This document shows positions 1-10,956 of a stretch of 64,000 nt of DNA, piece by piece (position 1 is the first letter of the stretch; each line of letters opens with the position of its first letter). The stretch lies in assembly GCA_019671005.1 (NCBI GenBank), contig CM033745.1, positions 35,695,834 to 35,759,833 of the forward strand. The letters are read 5' to 3'. A program made the translations under genes and the position numbers. The DNA is from Hibiscus mutabilis (lineage: Eukaryota > Streptophyta > Magnoliopsida > Malvales > Malvaceae). A model generated the notes under the pieces. That model saw only the letters and a list, made by a program, of their open reading frames with translations. It was not told where the DNA came from and searched no databases.

Positions 1-189
1 TTTGAGGCAAAGTCGAGATGATCAAGCTAATTCCAAGAAGGAACACTTCCCACACATCTTTGCATCACCATTAACCAGGAGAGCATGCATCTACATCATT
101 GACATACAAGTTCCCTTATGCTTCTTTGCATCAAACATTCACAAATCATATGCGTTCTATTTGCATCATTGCATTTAGTTTGTTAATGA

Positions 190-800
190 TTTACACGAGA
201 ATGTTCACATGATTTTTTTTCCTGCATAGGTTTTAAAACTTTCACGATGGAATTTGCAAATCTCACTTGAGATATTTTCGAATATTTTTTAGGAAAAAAA
301 CATTGATTTTCCTCTTTAGAGTACTTTTTCAAAAATATCTTTTGATTTTCCTCTCTTGATGACATCTTTTCACATTTTTTGATTCTCCTCGCATGAGGGC
401 TTTTTTTCTTGATGCTCATCTCTTGAGGATATTCTCAAAAAATGTTGATTCTCCTCTCTTGAGGACTTTCTTTTTCGAAATCTCTCTTGAGATATTTTCA
501 ATATTTTCTTTTTGTCTCCCTTGAGACGTTCCCTTAAAACACATGTTATCTCCCTTTATCTTGGAACGCATTTTGTGTTTTTTGCGACCTTTCTCCTTGG
601 AATATAATTTTTTCTCCTTTGAGACTTTTCTTCTTGGAATAAAATTTTGTCTATCTTGAGACATAAAACTAGTTTATGTTGAGATAAAATTTGAGCCTCT
701 CTTGAAGACACTTCAAATCTCTCATAAGAACTTCTACAAAACGCTTCATAATGACATCTTTGAGTCTCTCTCGAGACATAAGTTTTTCAAACTTTGGGGT
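190..800. repeat. Irregular CTC(T)CTTGAG-type repeats
   Basis: The motif CTCTCTTGAG and variants (CTCCTTGGA, CTCTCTTGATGAC) recur every 30-50 bases between T-rich spacers. Small minus-strand reading frames here are only lysine-rich translations of the repeat. No gene is seen in 1-900. I read the block as part of the repeat-rich 3' untranslated region of the element whose LTR-like sequence starts near 2635. Confidence 0.5.
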
Positions 801-924
801 ATAAAATGATGCATTCAAGACAAGTGCATCCATTTCATAAAGACTTATCGATGCATTTAAAACAAGTGCATTTTCATAATTTGAAAATGATGTTTTTTCA
901 TTTTAGATGAGCTACTTCAAACTT

Positions 925-1690
925 GTCAGAATTTTGAGCATGATGTTATGATAAGAATGAATATAAGTCCTTCAGGCCATGAATAAGTCTTTCAAGCATG
1001 ATGTTAAGATGATAATGAAAATAAGTCCTTCGGGTCATCAATAAGTCTTTCGAGCATGATGTTAAGATGAGAATGAATATTAGTCCTTCAGACCATCAAT
1101 AAGTCTTTCGAGCATGATGTTAAGATGAGAATGAATAAGCCCTTTGGGCCATCAATAAGTCTTTCGAGCGTGATGTTAAGATGAGAATGAATATTAGTGC
1201 TTCGGACAATCAATAAGTCTTTCGAGTATGATGTTAAGATGAGAATGAATAAGTCCTTCGGGCCATCAATAACTCTTTCGAGCATGATGTTAAGATGAGA
1301 ATGAATATAAGTCCTTTGGGCAATCAATAAGTCTTTCGAGCATGATGTTAAGATAAGAACGAAAACAAGTCCTTCATGCCATCAATAAGCCTTTCAAGCA
1401 TGATGTTAAGATAAGAATGAATATAAGTCCTTGGGGCCATCAATAAGTCTTTCGAGCATGATGTTAAGATGAGAATGAATATAAGTCCTTGGGGCCATCA
1501 ATATGTCTTTTGAGCATGATGTTAAGATGATAATGAATATAAGTCCTTTAGGCCATCTGTAAGACTTTTGAGCAAGATGCTAAGACCTTCGAGTCATGTA
1601 TAAGTCCTTTGGCATGATGTTTAAAAATGAAATAATGATGATGATAAGTCATTTTGGCTATCTATAAAACTTTCGAGCATGATAAGACCT
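925..1690. repeat. Tandem array with a 58/56-bp unit, about 12 copies
   Basis: The anchor GATGTTA recurs at 942, 1000, 1058, 1116, 1172, 1230, 1286, 1344, 1402, 1460 and 1518, with a variant at 1576, giving spacings of 58,58,58,56,58,56,58,58,58,58,58. Each unit has the parts TCCTTCGGGCCATC, AATAAGTCTTTCGAGC and ATGATGTTAAGATGAGAATG. Copies differ by a few substitutions, and the 3' end decays (spacing 40 near 1616). A 79-residue minus-strand frame across the array is a translation of the repeat, not a gene. Confidence 0.93.
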
Positions 1691-1699
1691 TCGTGTCAT

Positions 1700-1815
1700 T
1701 AATCACCTCATGGATAAAGTGTCATCAAATTACCTCCGGATAAAGTGTCAACAATTACCTCCGAGATAGAGTGTTGCCAATTACCTCAGAGATGAGTGTT
1801 ATCAAATCTAATTAA
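1700..1815. repeat. Short tandem repeat, unit about 26 bp
   Basis: The motif ACCTC followed by (GA)GATAAAGTGT recurs at 1705, 1732, 1757 and 1783 (spacings 27, 25, 26). It directly follows the 58-bp array and differs from it in sequence. Confidence 0.75.
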
Positions 1816-1892
1816 CTCAAAGATGAGTAAATGAAGCCGTTAGAACCATCGTCCCCAAAGATGAGGGAGTGGAATTTTCAACCAAAACTAGA

Positions 1893-2160
1893 ATTTTTGA
1901 CCCAGCATCATTAGGTTTGAAGGAGTGGAGTCAGACTTGGCATCCTCGGATTTGAAAGAGCAAATTAATTTTTCAATTCAGTATCTTCAGGTTCGAATGA
2001 TAATATTTTTCGACCCAGTATCCTCAAGTTTGAAGGAGTGGAATGAGATTTGCATCCTTAGGTTTGAATGAGCAAATCAATTTTCCAACTCAGTACCTTC
2101 GAGTTCAAAAGATCAGAGTTTCCGACCTAGCGTCCTCAAGTTGAGGAGTGGAGTCAAATA
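1893..2160. repeat. Tandem repeat, unit 112-113 bp, about 2.4 copies
   Basis: GACCCAG/GACCTAG recurs at 1899, 2012 and 2124. Each copy is followed by a CATCCTCAGGTTTGAAGGAG-like stretch and then a diverged half-copy (CAGTATCTTCAGGTTCGAA). This is the third repeat family in the block. A further pair of about 60-66-bp units sits at about 2180-2280 (CAACGCCCTCGAGACGAGCA and CAACGTCCTTAGGACAAGCA). Confidence 0.75.
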
Positions 2161-2380
2161 GTAAGAATTGAGTTATCAAATCTCAACGCCCTCGAGACGA
2201 GCAGGGTGCATCTTACATCAACAAGTGAGTTCTTGAATTCCAACGTCCTTAGGACAAGCATGGGCATCATCTTTACAAGTTCAATATTCAATGGAAAATT
2301 CATTGTTTTTAGTCTTTGCTCCCCATTCCTCTTGCTCAAGCAATGGGTAAAGAGTGGCAATTGTACACACCAAATTTTTA

Positions 2381-2634
2381 CCATAATATTGAAATAAATA
2401 ATTTAAACCCAAGTGAGCCCAAACATATCTGAACCCAATACATCTTCACAAAATATCCCTTAGTCAAATTCGATTCCCTTGCATCTCCATTCTCACCAAA
2501 AATCTCTCAAAATATCATAGTCGAACTAAACTAACCACCCTTGAATATCTCACCCCACATTCCCATAATATTTGGGGTTTTATTTTGGCGAAGCACTTAT
2601 AAATTGCCGAATTAAAAGATGAAAAAGGGGGATA
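2381..2634 (+). other. AT-rich spacer ending in a polypurine tract
   Basis: No gene is seen. At 2615-2632 lies the purine run AAAGATGAAAAAGGGGGA, followed at 2635 by TGAGAG. A purine tract immediately before TG is what marks the start of a 3' LTR in plant gypsy elements. It supports plus-strand orientation for the repeat-rich block before it. Confidence 0.45.
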
Positions 2635-3680
2635 TGAGAGAAAGAGGCTACTCGGCCATGATTCAAGAAAGTGAGTGATGACTACATATATCCTATTTTA
2701 TGTACCATTTTTACTTGAGCGTTGCATGTTTTCAAGCTCATTTAGTTGCATTTAGGTTAGTTTGCATATAATTTGCATGAAGATAGGGAGTTACACCATC
2801 TGCGCTTAAATGTTATATATATATTGGTGTTTTTTATGGGAAAGGTGGAGTTTTGTGGTGCATGTATAGGATGCTAGAAGATGCTGGAGGAATGTCGGAG
2901 CGGATGAGTAACAGATCTCATGGCTAGAGCTGATGAGGCAATAAAGAGTTAGAGATGAATGTACTTTTACCCACGTGGACTTTCTCCCTGATACATAACA
3001 TTAAATATAGCGAGAAATCAATGGCCTTCTTTAATGAAGCTACGTGCACTTTAGGGTTCTTAAACCCTAGTTTCACCGCCTATATAAGAGAGAATTGGAC
3101 TCCAATTCAAGAGAGCGCTATTTATGACAACTGTCCTAGTCTAAAGCTTTGGGAGAATCACTAGGGTCAAAGCTAGAGAAATCTCCTCATGATAGACGCC
3201 ATCGAGAGAGGTCGATGGAGTGGGAGACCTACAACAATAGTTGGACAGCACAGAGGAAGATCGTCGAGGATGCTCGACTCTTTTCTATTCCTTGCTTGAT
3301 AAACTTTTGTACTTTTATTTCAATACTATAGATGTTTTAGGCTCAGACATGAGCTAAATACTTTATTTGGGTTTATTGCTTCCCAGGATTTTATGTTTTA
3401 ATTATTTTATTTTAATGCTATAGTTTGTTTCCCTTTATCTATTTTGTTTATCGTTCTTCATGCGTAGTTATTGTAAGAGCTATCGAGATAGGCCTTTTAA
3501 CTATTGATCGGTGGCTTAATATCAAGAGTTAGGTTATACAAACGTGAACAGTAGGGCTAAGCTGTTAACTTAGTCTTAGTTCAGCTTAGATATAAGTTTA
3601 GGGTTTTAACAAATAAAAATGAGTTCTTAAACAAATAATAGAGTTGTTAGAGTTAACGCAGACATGTATCACCTTAGCTT
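2635..3680 (+). repeat. LTR-like block, Tat/Ogre-type (tentative)
   Basis: The sequence after the polypurine tract has U3-like AT-rich DNA, a TATA box at 3081, then a phrase about a cycle of AGGCTCAGACATGAGC and GATCGGTGGCTTAA that resembles Tat/Ogre LTRs from memory. The left end may be 2635 or 2677 (TGATGACTAC). The right end is unclear because a small inverted-repeat element lies next to it. No second LTR, primer site or pol of this element is in the window. Family assignment is inference only. Confidence 0.38.
3081..3088 (+). promoter_or_regulatory. TATA box of the LTR-like block
   Basis: TATATAAG sits about 445 bases after the presumed LTR start, preceded by AAACCCTAG and CACCGCC. The position suits a U3 promoter. 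There is no transcript evidence. Confidence 0.4.
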
Positions 3681-3686
3681 CAATTA

Positions 3687-3910
3687 GGGCTATAAACGAA
3701 CAAAACGTTCAGCGAACTATCAGTGAACGGCTCAGCGGGAAGTTCGTTTATGTTCGTTTATTTATTAAACGAACGAACATGAACAAAATTTTTTGTTCCT
3801 TTAGTTAAACGAACGAACACAAACAAAGGGTTCGTTCATTCATTTATGTTCATGAATGTTTGGTAATTTGTTCGTTTATGTTCATTTATGTTCGTTTAAA
3901 TTTGTAACCC
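3687..3910. mobile_element. Small inverted-repeat element rich in GTTCGTTTA
   Basis: The left end reads GGGCTATAAACGAAC and the right end GTTCGTTTAAATTTGTAACCC, an imperfect terminal inverted repeat. Internally, many copies of GTTCGTTTATGTTCGTTTA and AAACGAACGAACA face each other, so the single strand would fold extensively. There is no coding capacity. A relative lies at about 57490-57870. It is a MITE-like non-autonomous DNA element of uncertain superfamily. Confidence 0.6.
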
Positions 3911-3935
3911 CTCGACCCGGCCTAGATGCCAGACT

Positions 3936-6610
3936 TGTAATGTCCAAATTTGTTGGTTTTTCTCTCAAACATGGATTCAATCATGCTTCAACAAGCCATA
4001 AACAAGTATACCATGAATCTAAAGGTCAAATCATCTGAACATCAAAGGAACATGATCATAGCATAGCAATAAATCCAAACACAAGTCTAGAGGCATGCAT
4101 CCTAAAAATCAAGTCATCCAAGAGCACGAAATATAAATCCATCTCAAAACCACCCATATAGAGCCTCTTACAACACCACAACTACATTATAAACTTGCAC
4201 AAATAGAGAGTTTGGAAAATAAACCTCCTAAACAACAATGAACCACATTGCCTTTATTATTACAAGTCTAGTTTGGAAACCATTCTTTCGCGTTATTCAA
4301 ATCCTTGGATTTTCCCTTGCTTGTTCGCTACCTCCAACCTTTAATTCTCTGCATTGATGGACAAAGAGAGCGTAAGCACGCAAGGCTTAGTGAGGAGTGT
4401 TCAAAACACAACACCATCAATGTATTTAAAACCATTTTCCAAATCATGTGATTTCAACATTTTTAAGCATCTTTCAAAACATCATGCCTTTTAAACTATG
4501 CACTTTAACATTTCCAAGAAATGCTTATTAAACCATATGCAACATGTATCATGGATCAACAGCAAATTCTCATTTGCTACCCTCAATTTAAGATTTCTCA
4601 TGTATAACAACCTATATGCAAGGCCTAAAGAGTACACATGTATAAATTGACATTATACAACATAATCCATCAACAAGATACATTATCAATTATATTGGCC
4701 TTCAAGTGATCAAGAACCAAGTTCCACTTAAATAAATATTATATCATATTCAACAAGTGTCCTCTCAACATTTCATGCCATCTCAACCAGAATTCAAGGT
4801 ACATTTACAACCGGGTACCATCATAACCCAATCATCGGTTAGACGCATAACCCACTAACAAGATTTTTTGATACCATATAACCCCTAAACTGTTAGGGTG
4901 CTCGAGGTGGAGTATTCGGTACACATAACCCCTCAACACCCGAGACAACTTATTTATAGTGCACTATCAATCCTATAGCCGGCCAACTATATCCAATAAC
5001 ATTTTAAACTACATCACTTGCCAATATAATTCATTTTTAACCATGTACCTCATTGTTTTTATATGCAACATCAAAACCATTTTCTAATGCATTAACCATG
5101 AGTTACAAGTATTCCACATACTTGTATGGATCATTTACCAAATGCATCCATCATCAATATATGATTAAAAACAGTATAAACCATACTCAATTCATGCATA
5201 AATAGTAGGTACCATGTAATTCAAAAACAAGTGTATAAAAACAATTTCGCCAAAGCACGACCAAGGGAGAAATCTCTTTATACTTACTTCTGAGTTTAAA
5301 CAACGTTTCAAGCTTAATTTAAACTCTCAAAATAAACTTTAAACCATTTCAAAGCTGAAATCCACGTTCTTACTCACTGACTTTGCAACACCTCGTTTGT
5401 CGATGCGAACTACTCCTCCAAAGCTTCCGTAACGATGCCGCAAGCTTGAGGATCAACCTCCCTTGATTTAACCAAACAAAAGTAGAGGATTCAATGCATC
5501 AAAATGCATTCACAAACCCAAAAACAATAATCTTCCCCAAACTCTAACCGAAACCCCTCTGCAACAACCAAAAACAACATCAAAAACCTTACAGACTTGA
5601 CCCAGCCAAAACTGAAAGGTTTAGTCCATCAATTAACTTCAATTAGCATCCAAAAAACCTAACACCATCCTTATACTTCCAACACTCATAAAACAACCAT
5701 AACTCACCAAAAACACATCACTGGCAACCTAAGAAATTAGAGATTCACCTAGTTTTAGGATTTCAATGTTAAAACCAACTTATTAACTTTATAAAACATC
5801 AAAATCATTATTAGAATCAATCAATAACTTAGCAAAAAAGATCTGAAACGAAAATCACTTAATCTCATCAATTAAACCTTAATTTAACCAATTTCCATAA
5901 TTAAATCATAAAACTAATTAGAAAACATTAAACAAGGATCAGATGCTTGGGAATTTTAATAAAGAACCATTCATTAGAGGAGAAGAACGAACCTTACCTC
6001 TAATGAGTGAAATTCCTATCAATTAGATGTTTACTCTTCGAAAAGAAAGAAATACAATGAGATTTTAGAAAACAAGATTGAAGAATCCATTAGAAATTAA
6101 AGGTTTAAGAAATCAAGAAACTTACCTCAAATCTTTGATGCAAAAGAAACTGTTTGGATGAAGACAAGTTGAGAGAAATGTTTGACAAAGAAGTTACGTC
6201 AAAAAGATTTTAGGAAATAACTACCTTCCTTTAATTAATTTCCTTTTAATTTCCTTAATTAAAACTCATTAAAATAATCCAAATTAAGAGGAAAATAAGA
6301 ATAGACACATTAGGTAAAATAGCTCCTTAAGGATTCTAAGATTTGATCCTTTTTTCAAAGTAGTCACTAAAAATAGTTTTCATTCTTTACATTTTGGTCA
6401 CTAGCCAAAATGTCCAATTTCCAAAACCCATTTTCAAAAATTGAATTCAACAAAAATATCCATATATTAAATAAGTATTTTTAGATATTTTCTCATGTCA
6501 AAATTATTTATTCTGATTCAAATCATGAATCTGACTCGAATCTTTAATCCCGGTCCATCAGACCGTCTAATCAACCTAGAAAATCCTAGGCCCAAAACCG
6601 AGGTGTTACA
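3936..6610 (-). repeat. 3' LTR of Tekay-like element A
   Basis: On the plus strand the block starts TGTAATGTCC and ends GGTGTTACA, so in sense (minus) it starts TGTAACACCTCGG and ends ..ACA, with the TG..CA ends of an LTR. It lies directly after a minus-strand chromodomain pol and a polypurine tract. It is clearly homologous to the plus-strand LTR at 28336-31046: both carry the same order of blocks (GTGACCAAAATGTAA, GGGGTTATATGGT, then a hairpin and CAG). Length is 2675 bp. The 5 bases before it (AGACT, 3931-3935) should be the target duplication, but the partner is not in the window. The conserved hairpin is at 4373-4389. Confidence 0.9.
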
Positions 6611-6628
6611 ACTCTCCCTCACTTAGGA
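6611..6628 (-). other. Polypurine tract of element A
   Basis: In minus sense, CCTAAGTGAGGGAGAGT immediately precedes the LTR start TGTAACACC. Just upstream is GAGGACGAAATTT, a phrase usual at the end of Tekay/Del internal regions. This site would prime plus-strand DNA synthesis. Confidence 0.75.
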
Positions 6629-6649
6629 AATTTCGTCCTCAAAATTTTA

Positions 6650-8222
6650 CATGAAGGAAACAAATGCATAAATTGTCTCATCATGTCCACTTTACTCTTC
6701 TACGTGGCCCCTTCAACTCCACGTGTCGCCACAACACCTTTACGAGCTCGATATCTTGCCACGAAGAACCTTACTAGTAGAATCAAGGATCTCAACAGGT
6801 TCCTCCTCATAAGACAAATTTAGTTGTAACTCAATGTCCTCCACCGGCATAACATGCAATGGATCCGTTTGTTACTTTCGCAACATTGACACATGAAACA
6901 CATCATGAATCTTCTCCAACTCAGGAGGCAAACTCAAATGATAAGCCACATGACCTACATGCTCCACAAACTCAAACAGACCAATGAACCTCGGACTAAG
7001 CTTACCCTTACGTCTGAAACGTATCACCTTCTTCCAAGGTGCCACCTTCAAGAACACACGATCACCAACAACGTACTCGATCTCCCTACACTTCAAATCC
7101 GTATACGATTTTTAACGATCCAAGGCTGCTTTCAAACAATCACAAACAAGATTCACTTTCTCATTCGTTTCTTTCAACAGATCAGGCATAGAAACATGCT
7201 TTTCCCTAGCCTCGACCCAACACAAAGGCGTACGACACTTCTTGCCATAGAAGGCTTCATACGGTGCCATTTGTATACTAGCATGATAACTATTGTTATA
7301 GGCAAACTCCACAAAAGGCAATTGTTTCTTCCAAGTCCCTTTGAACTCAATGATACAACACCTCAACATATCTTCCAAGACTTGGATCACACGTTCAAAC
7401 TGACCATTCGTCTAAGGATGATACGAAGTACTGAACTTCAATCGTGTACCCAAAGCCTGATGCAAACACTACCAAAACCTCACTGTAAACCGCAGATCCC
7501 TATCCAAAACTATAGACTCAGGTACCCCGTGCAAACGTACAATCTTAGCAATATACAACTTTGCCAACTTATACAAGGTATACGTGGTTCACATAGGCAC
7601 AAAATTTGCACACTTCATAAACTGATTAACAATCACCCAAATGGAATCTTTCTTGGTTGGCGTCAATGGTAACCCAAACACAAAATCCATGGTGATTCTC
7701 TCCCACTTCCATTCTGGTATCCTTAACGGTTGCAAAAACCCATAAGGAAACTGATGCTCAACATTAACACACTGACACACCATGCATCTAGCAACAAAAT
7801 CAGCCACGTCTTTCTTCAAATCAATCCAATAGTACTCTTCCTTTAACCTTCGATACATCTTAGTACTACCGAGATGCATAGAAAAAGGACTAGTATGCGC
7901 CTTGGTCAAAATGGTACGCCTCAAATCATTATCATTAGGCATCACAATCCGATCCTTGAAACACAACACCCTATCATCATTAAAGTGAAAATCCGTCAGA
8001 TTTCCATCCATAATATCCTTAACATGCGGTACCAATGCATTATCAAAAGGTTGCTTTTCTTTAATCAACTGTGACAAAGATGGCTTTACCTGCACACTTA
8101 ACCGCGCAAACATCGCCCTCAACTCCACCAACACTTTCCTACTCAAAGCATCGGCTACAACATTAGCCTTCCCCGGATGATACTCCATCATTAAATCATA
8201 ATCCTTAAGCAACTTAAACCAT
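6650..8222 (-). pseudogene. Element A pol, 3' part: RNase H end, integrase, chromodomain
   Basis: Reading on the minus strand from 8222, the frame opens at the end of RNase H (EYHPGKANVVADALSRK). It continues through the integrase zinc region (ending CMVCQ), the first catalytic Asp (ITMDFVFGLP), the NGQ/ERVIQVLEDMLRC region, the GKLSPRFIG and IHDVFHVSMLRK integrase C-terminus, and a short chromodomain-like tail (EPVEILDSTSKVLRGK). The order and chromodomain place it in the Tekay/Del chromovirus lineage. Stops and frame breaks fall between 7391 and 7588 and again near 7100, and the second catalytic Asp region is damaged, so it is a pseudogene. The 5' half of the same gene continues at 26606, because the Athila array is inserted exactly between. 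Long plus-strand frames here (for example 6893-7672) are antisense shadows. Confidence 0.9.
8218..8222. repeat. Target-site duplication ACCAT, left copy
   Basis: ACCAT at 8218-8222 flanks the left LTR start (TGTTGCGCG at 8223) and recurs at 26601-26605 after the right LTR end (CACTTATCA at 26600). Joining the two sides restores the RNase H frame of element A, which confirms one 5-bp target site for the whole 18.4-kb insertion. Confidence 0.93.
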
Positions 8223-9735
8223 TGTTGCGCGTAATAAGTGCTACGCAATTGTGCAAGTATACACGTCGCAAGTTATAGTATAAAAGATATCGTCTCCACA
8301 GGGATTGGTGCCACTTCAAGAATCTAGTCTCTTGCACTGTAAAAAGTAAAAACACAAGTGAAGGATTATAGAAGTTTTAACTAATAACTAATCTAGAAAG
8401 TAATTAAGTAAAAGAAAAGATGAATTCGAATGAGAGAGATAGGCTAGGTTATCGTGAGTTGAGATGTGATAGCCGATTGGATTGTCTTGGTAAAAGAGTG
8501 CATGGGCAACTCAGTTGCCATGGTGACTTGCACAACGGGGTTGCCTTGCAACTAATTGATGGTTGCTTGGGCGACTAGTTGGGCAACTACTTGGGCGACT
8601 GGGCAGCAACTTCAAGGTTCGGCAGAGCGTTCTTCAATGGTTTCTTCTTATCCCTAAGTCGAAACTCTAGCTACTTGTGCATGCCTTGATAATACATCCC
8701 TGCGTGAATCAAGGGTGAACAACAACCAATCTTGCGCTCCTCTTAGCCGTTGAAATCCTTAACTTATTCCTAAGCCGGATTAATCTTCACCATCATTGAT
8801 TGCATAAAGATCATATTCATTCGTTTCTTGAATCTAACTCTCCGATATTAGATAAATGGATGAAATCACGAGATCCTCTCCCAATTCACACAAACAATAA
8901 TAAGAATCAAGAATGAATAAACCTTGAAATAGAAAAGTGCAAACTCTTATTACCTAAACAAAAACCAATAGTTTCTCACAACCACAAAACACAATAACCA
9001 TAGCCAAGTAAATTTAGTTCATGGCTAGGTTCCAAAGAAACACAAGATAAGCAATCCCTAGCATGAACCCAATCGAACAAGGAAGAAAAGATGAAGGAGG
9101 AGAGGCTTGTCTAAATCCTCCTTGCCCTTGATGCTTGTCGAAAATTCTCTCCTCTTGCCCTACTTGGACTTGTCGAAATTTCCCTCTTGCTCTCCTTATG
9201 GATTTGTCGAAATCTCCTTGATATTTATAGGGCTAGGCCAAAGTCCTTCTTTGAGGAGGAGTTTGAGTTGGAATTAAATTATCTTTAAAGAATATAATTC
9301 TTTATTATAATTTTATTCCTATTAGAATTTCTCCTATCCTCTTGGAATTTAATTCTTTTTTAATCTCTGCATGGCAATCAAATTCCTTTGGGCTTGGACC
9401 TTGCTCCATGTCATCTTGGGCTTGTAAAATCATGAATTTCGATATCTATATTGCTTCTGGTCTTTGTCGACAAATGCCATGGCGTCTCCTTCATGCATTG
9501 CCCTGGCAACTAGCTCGGCATTGCTTTGGCAAGTGATCCTGCACATACACATACAAAAACACACCAAAGCAGCATCTATTTCCACAAAAATCACCAAGTT
9601 ATGTAATCAAGCTCAACGATTGAAGGAAACATGGATTAATGCATGAATGGCTAACTATGCAACTAATATGAGCCTAAGTCTAACAATAATATGAGTAAAA
9701 AGGGTAAGAAAAATAGTACTTTTGAACACTTATCA
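8223..9735 (-). repeat. Athila LTR 1 (3'-most in sense)
   Basis: It starts TGTTGCGCGTAATAAGTGC and ends GAACACTTATCA on the plus strand, 1513 bp. A polypurine tract follows immediately on the sense-upstream side (9736). It retains the about 82-bp segment lost from LTR 2 and has its own private changes (for example CACACAAACAAT where the other two have CACTCGCAAACAAT). Confidence 0.93.
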
Positions 9736-9772
9736 CACCCCCAAACTCGAACTTTTGCTTGTCCTCAAGCAA
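9736..9772 (-). other. Polypurine tract and adjacent hairpin, Athila copy 1
   Basis: In sense (minus) the order is hairpin, then TCGAGTTTGGGGGTG, then the LTR (TGATAAGTG). The hairpin stem is TTGCTTG (9755-9761) with CAAGCAA (9766-9772), and the plus-strand loop is TCCT. Copy 2 has the same module at 18117. A second such module lies about 775 bases further into the internal region. Confidence 0.8.
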
Positions 9773-10019
9773 TGCAAACTCATAATTACCTGCCAAGACT
9801 TCAAATTTTCACAAACTTAGCTTTGAACTTGATTTCAATTCTCTGAACCGGGGCACAAAGTATGATTGGCTTTTTATTTTTCGGAAAACTGAGGAGTTAC
9901 TCGGAATCAAATTATAATGCTTGTGAGTGTGTGCGGAGTTGTGTGCAAGTTGATTTTTCGGATTCTATGCAAACAATAGGTTTTCAAATTACTTCATTGG
10001 GTTCTTTTTAACTTGTTTT

Positions 10020-10206
10020 AACTAGAGCCAATTTCGGGCACCTCTAGTATTTTATTTTTAGTTTTCTTAAGTTAATTTGATCGACTAGAGCCGGTTTCGG
10101 GCACCTCTAGTTAAAAAAATTTTAACGCCTCCTAGAGCCAGTTTCGGGCACCTCTAGTGATCAATTTTTTTAGCATATGCTAGAGCCAATTTCGGGCACC
10201 TCTAGC
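10020..10206. repeat. Four CTAGAG..CTCTAG hairpins, copy 1
   Basis: Four units of about 27 bases begin at 10021, 10084, 10131 and 10179. Each has the form CTAGAGCC-(A/G)(A/G)TTTCG-GGCACCTCTAG: a 6-7 bp outer stem and an inner GCC/GGC pair around a short loop. They lie in the untranslated stretch between the last reading frame and the 3' LTR. The same four are in copy 2 at 18396-18577. Confidence 0.85.
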
Positions 10207-10512
10207 ATTCATCCAATTTTTATTCTAATCCCCCAATTACTTAATTATCAACCTAAGTTTACTAGAACTCCTTAAATCAATCAAACCACAACAGTGTTTC
10301 ATCAAATTTAGCATCATAGTAAAATTCTAAGTTTTTCATGGTTATCCTAGAATAAAAATTCTATCAATTAAGTGCATTGGTAAAGTCATCATTGAATATT
10401 CATCAAATCTAAGCAATTCTTGTTCCAATTAAAGGCATGGCAAGCAATTTATGTATCCTAAATGTAATGCTTAAAATTAATGTAACTAAACATGGTAATT
10501 ACTAATAACAAT

Positions 10513-10548
10513 CCCCCCCAAACTCGAGTGAGGCATTGTCCTCAATGC
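10513..10548 (-). other. Second polypurine-plus-hairpin module, copy 1
   Basis: CCCCCCCAAACTCGAG on the plus strand (GGGGGGG in sense) is followed by the stem GCATTG (10533-10538), loop TCCT, and CAATGC (10543-10548). The layout repeats that at 9736: C-run, AAACTCGA, hairpin with loop TCCT. The stem sequence differs. Confidence 0.78.
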
Positions 10549-10594
10549 ATGCATAAAAATAACGAAAAATAAAAATAAAAATGCATACGAGGAC

Positions 10595-10831
10595 TTACTC
10601 TGAGAGTTCGTCATCGTAGATGATTAGTTTCCTTTTGGTCGGTGTCTTGATTCTCTTGCTTGAATGCGATGGTTGTTTTCTTGTTGCCGGGATGTCTTTA
10701 GCTTTGGTTGTCGTGGCATCTTCAGGGTTGGTTGCCGTGGCATCAGCTTGTATAGGCACGATGTAGGTTGCCGCGACATCTTCTTCATTGGTTGCCGGAG
10801 TAAGGATCTCGGCAGTAAATTTCTTTAGCAT
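10595..10831 (-). CDS. Athila downstream reading frame (78 aa), copy 1
   Basis: A short frame starts 125 bases after the pol stop on the same strand. The product is Thr/Ala-rich with a basic C-terminal half (RKQPSHSSKRIKTPTKRK) that looks like a nuclear-localisation type patch, then an acidic end (YDDELSE). It matches its copy at 18964-19200 except for one residue (V/A). In this copy the frame is open upstream to 10960, adding about 43 residues, largely Phe/Leu/Ile-rich. That stretch comes from A/T-rich homopolymers and is frameshifted in copy 2. Athila elements often have an env-like frame in this position, but nothing in the sequence proves that role. Function is unknown. Confidence 0.5.
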   Translation of the reverse strand: MLKKFTAEILTPATNEEDVAATYIVPIQADATATNPEDATTTKAKDIPATRKQPSHSSKRIKTPTKRKLIIYDDELSE

Positions 10832-10956
10832 AGTAGTTGTGAGTCTTGTTGTGAAAAAGGAAACAAAGAAAACCTGAAAACTAAAGAAAAAAAAATCTCC
10901 TAAAAAAATGAAAATAAAAAGAAAAGGAAAAAGAAAATACTGAGAGGAGAGCATGC

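Noticed and set aside
1088..1327. Minus-strand reading frame of 79 codons
   Set aside because: It is a translation of the 58-bp tandem repeat; the protein repeats with the DNA and has no independent support.
925..2280. CRISPR array
   Set aside because: Repeats are head-to-tail with no unique spacers, and the host is a plant.
6893..7672. Plus-strand reading frame of 259 codons
   Set aside because: It is the antisense of element A's integrase, which is well supported on the minus strand.
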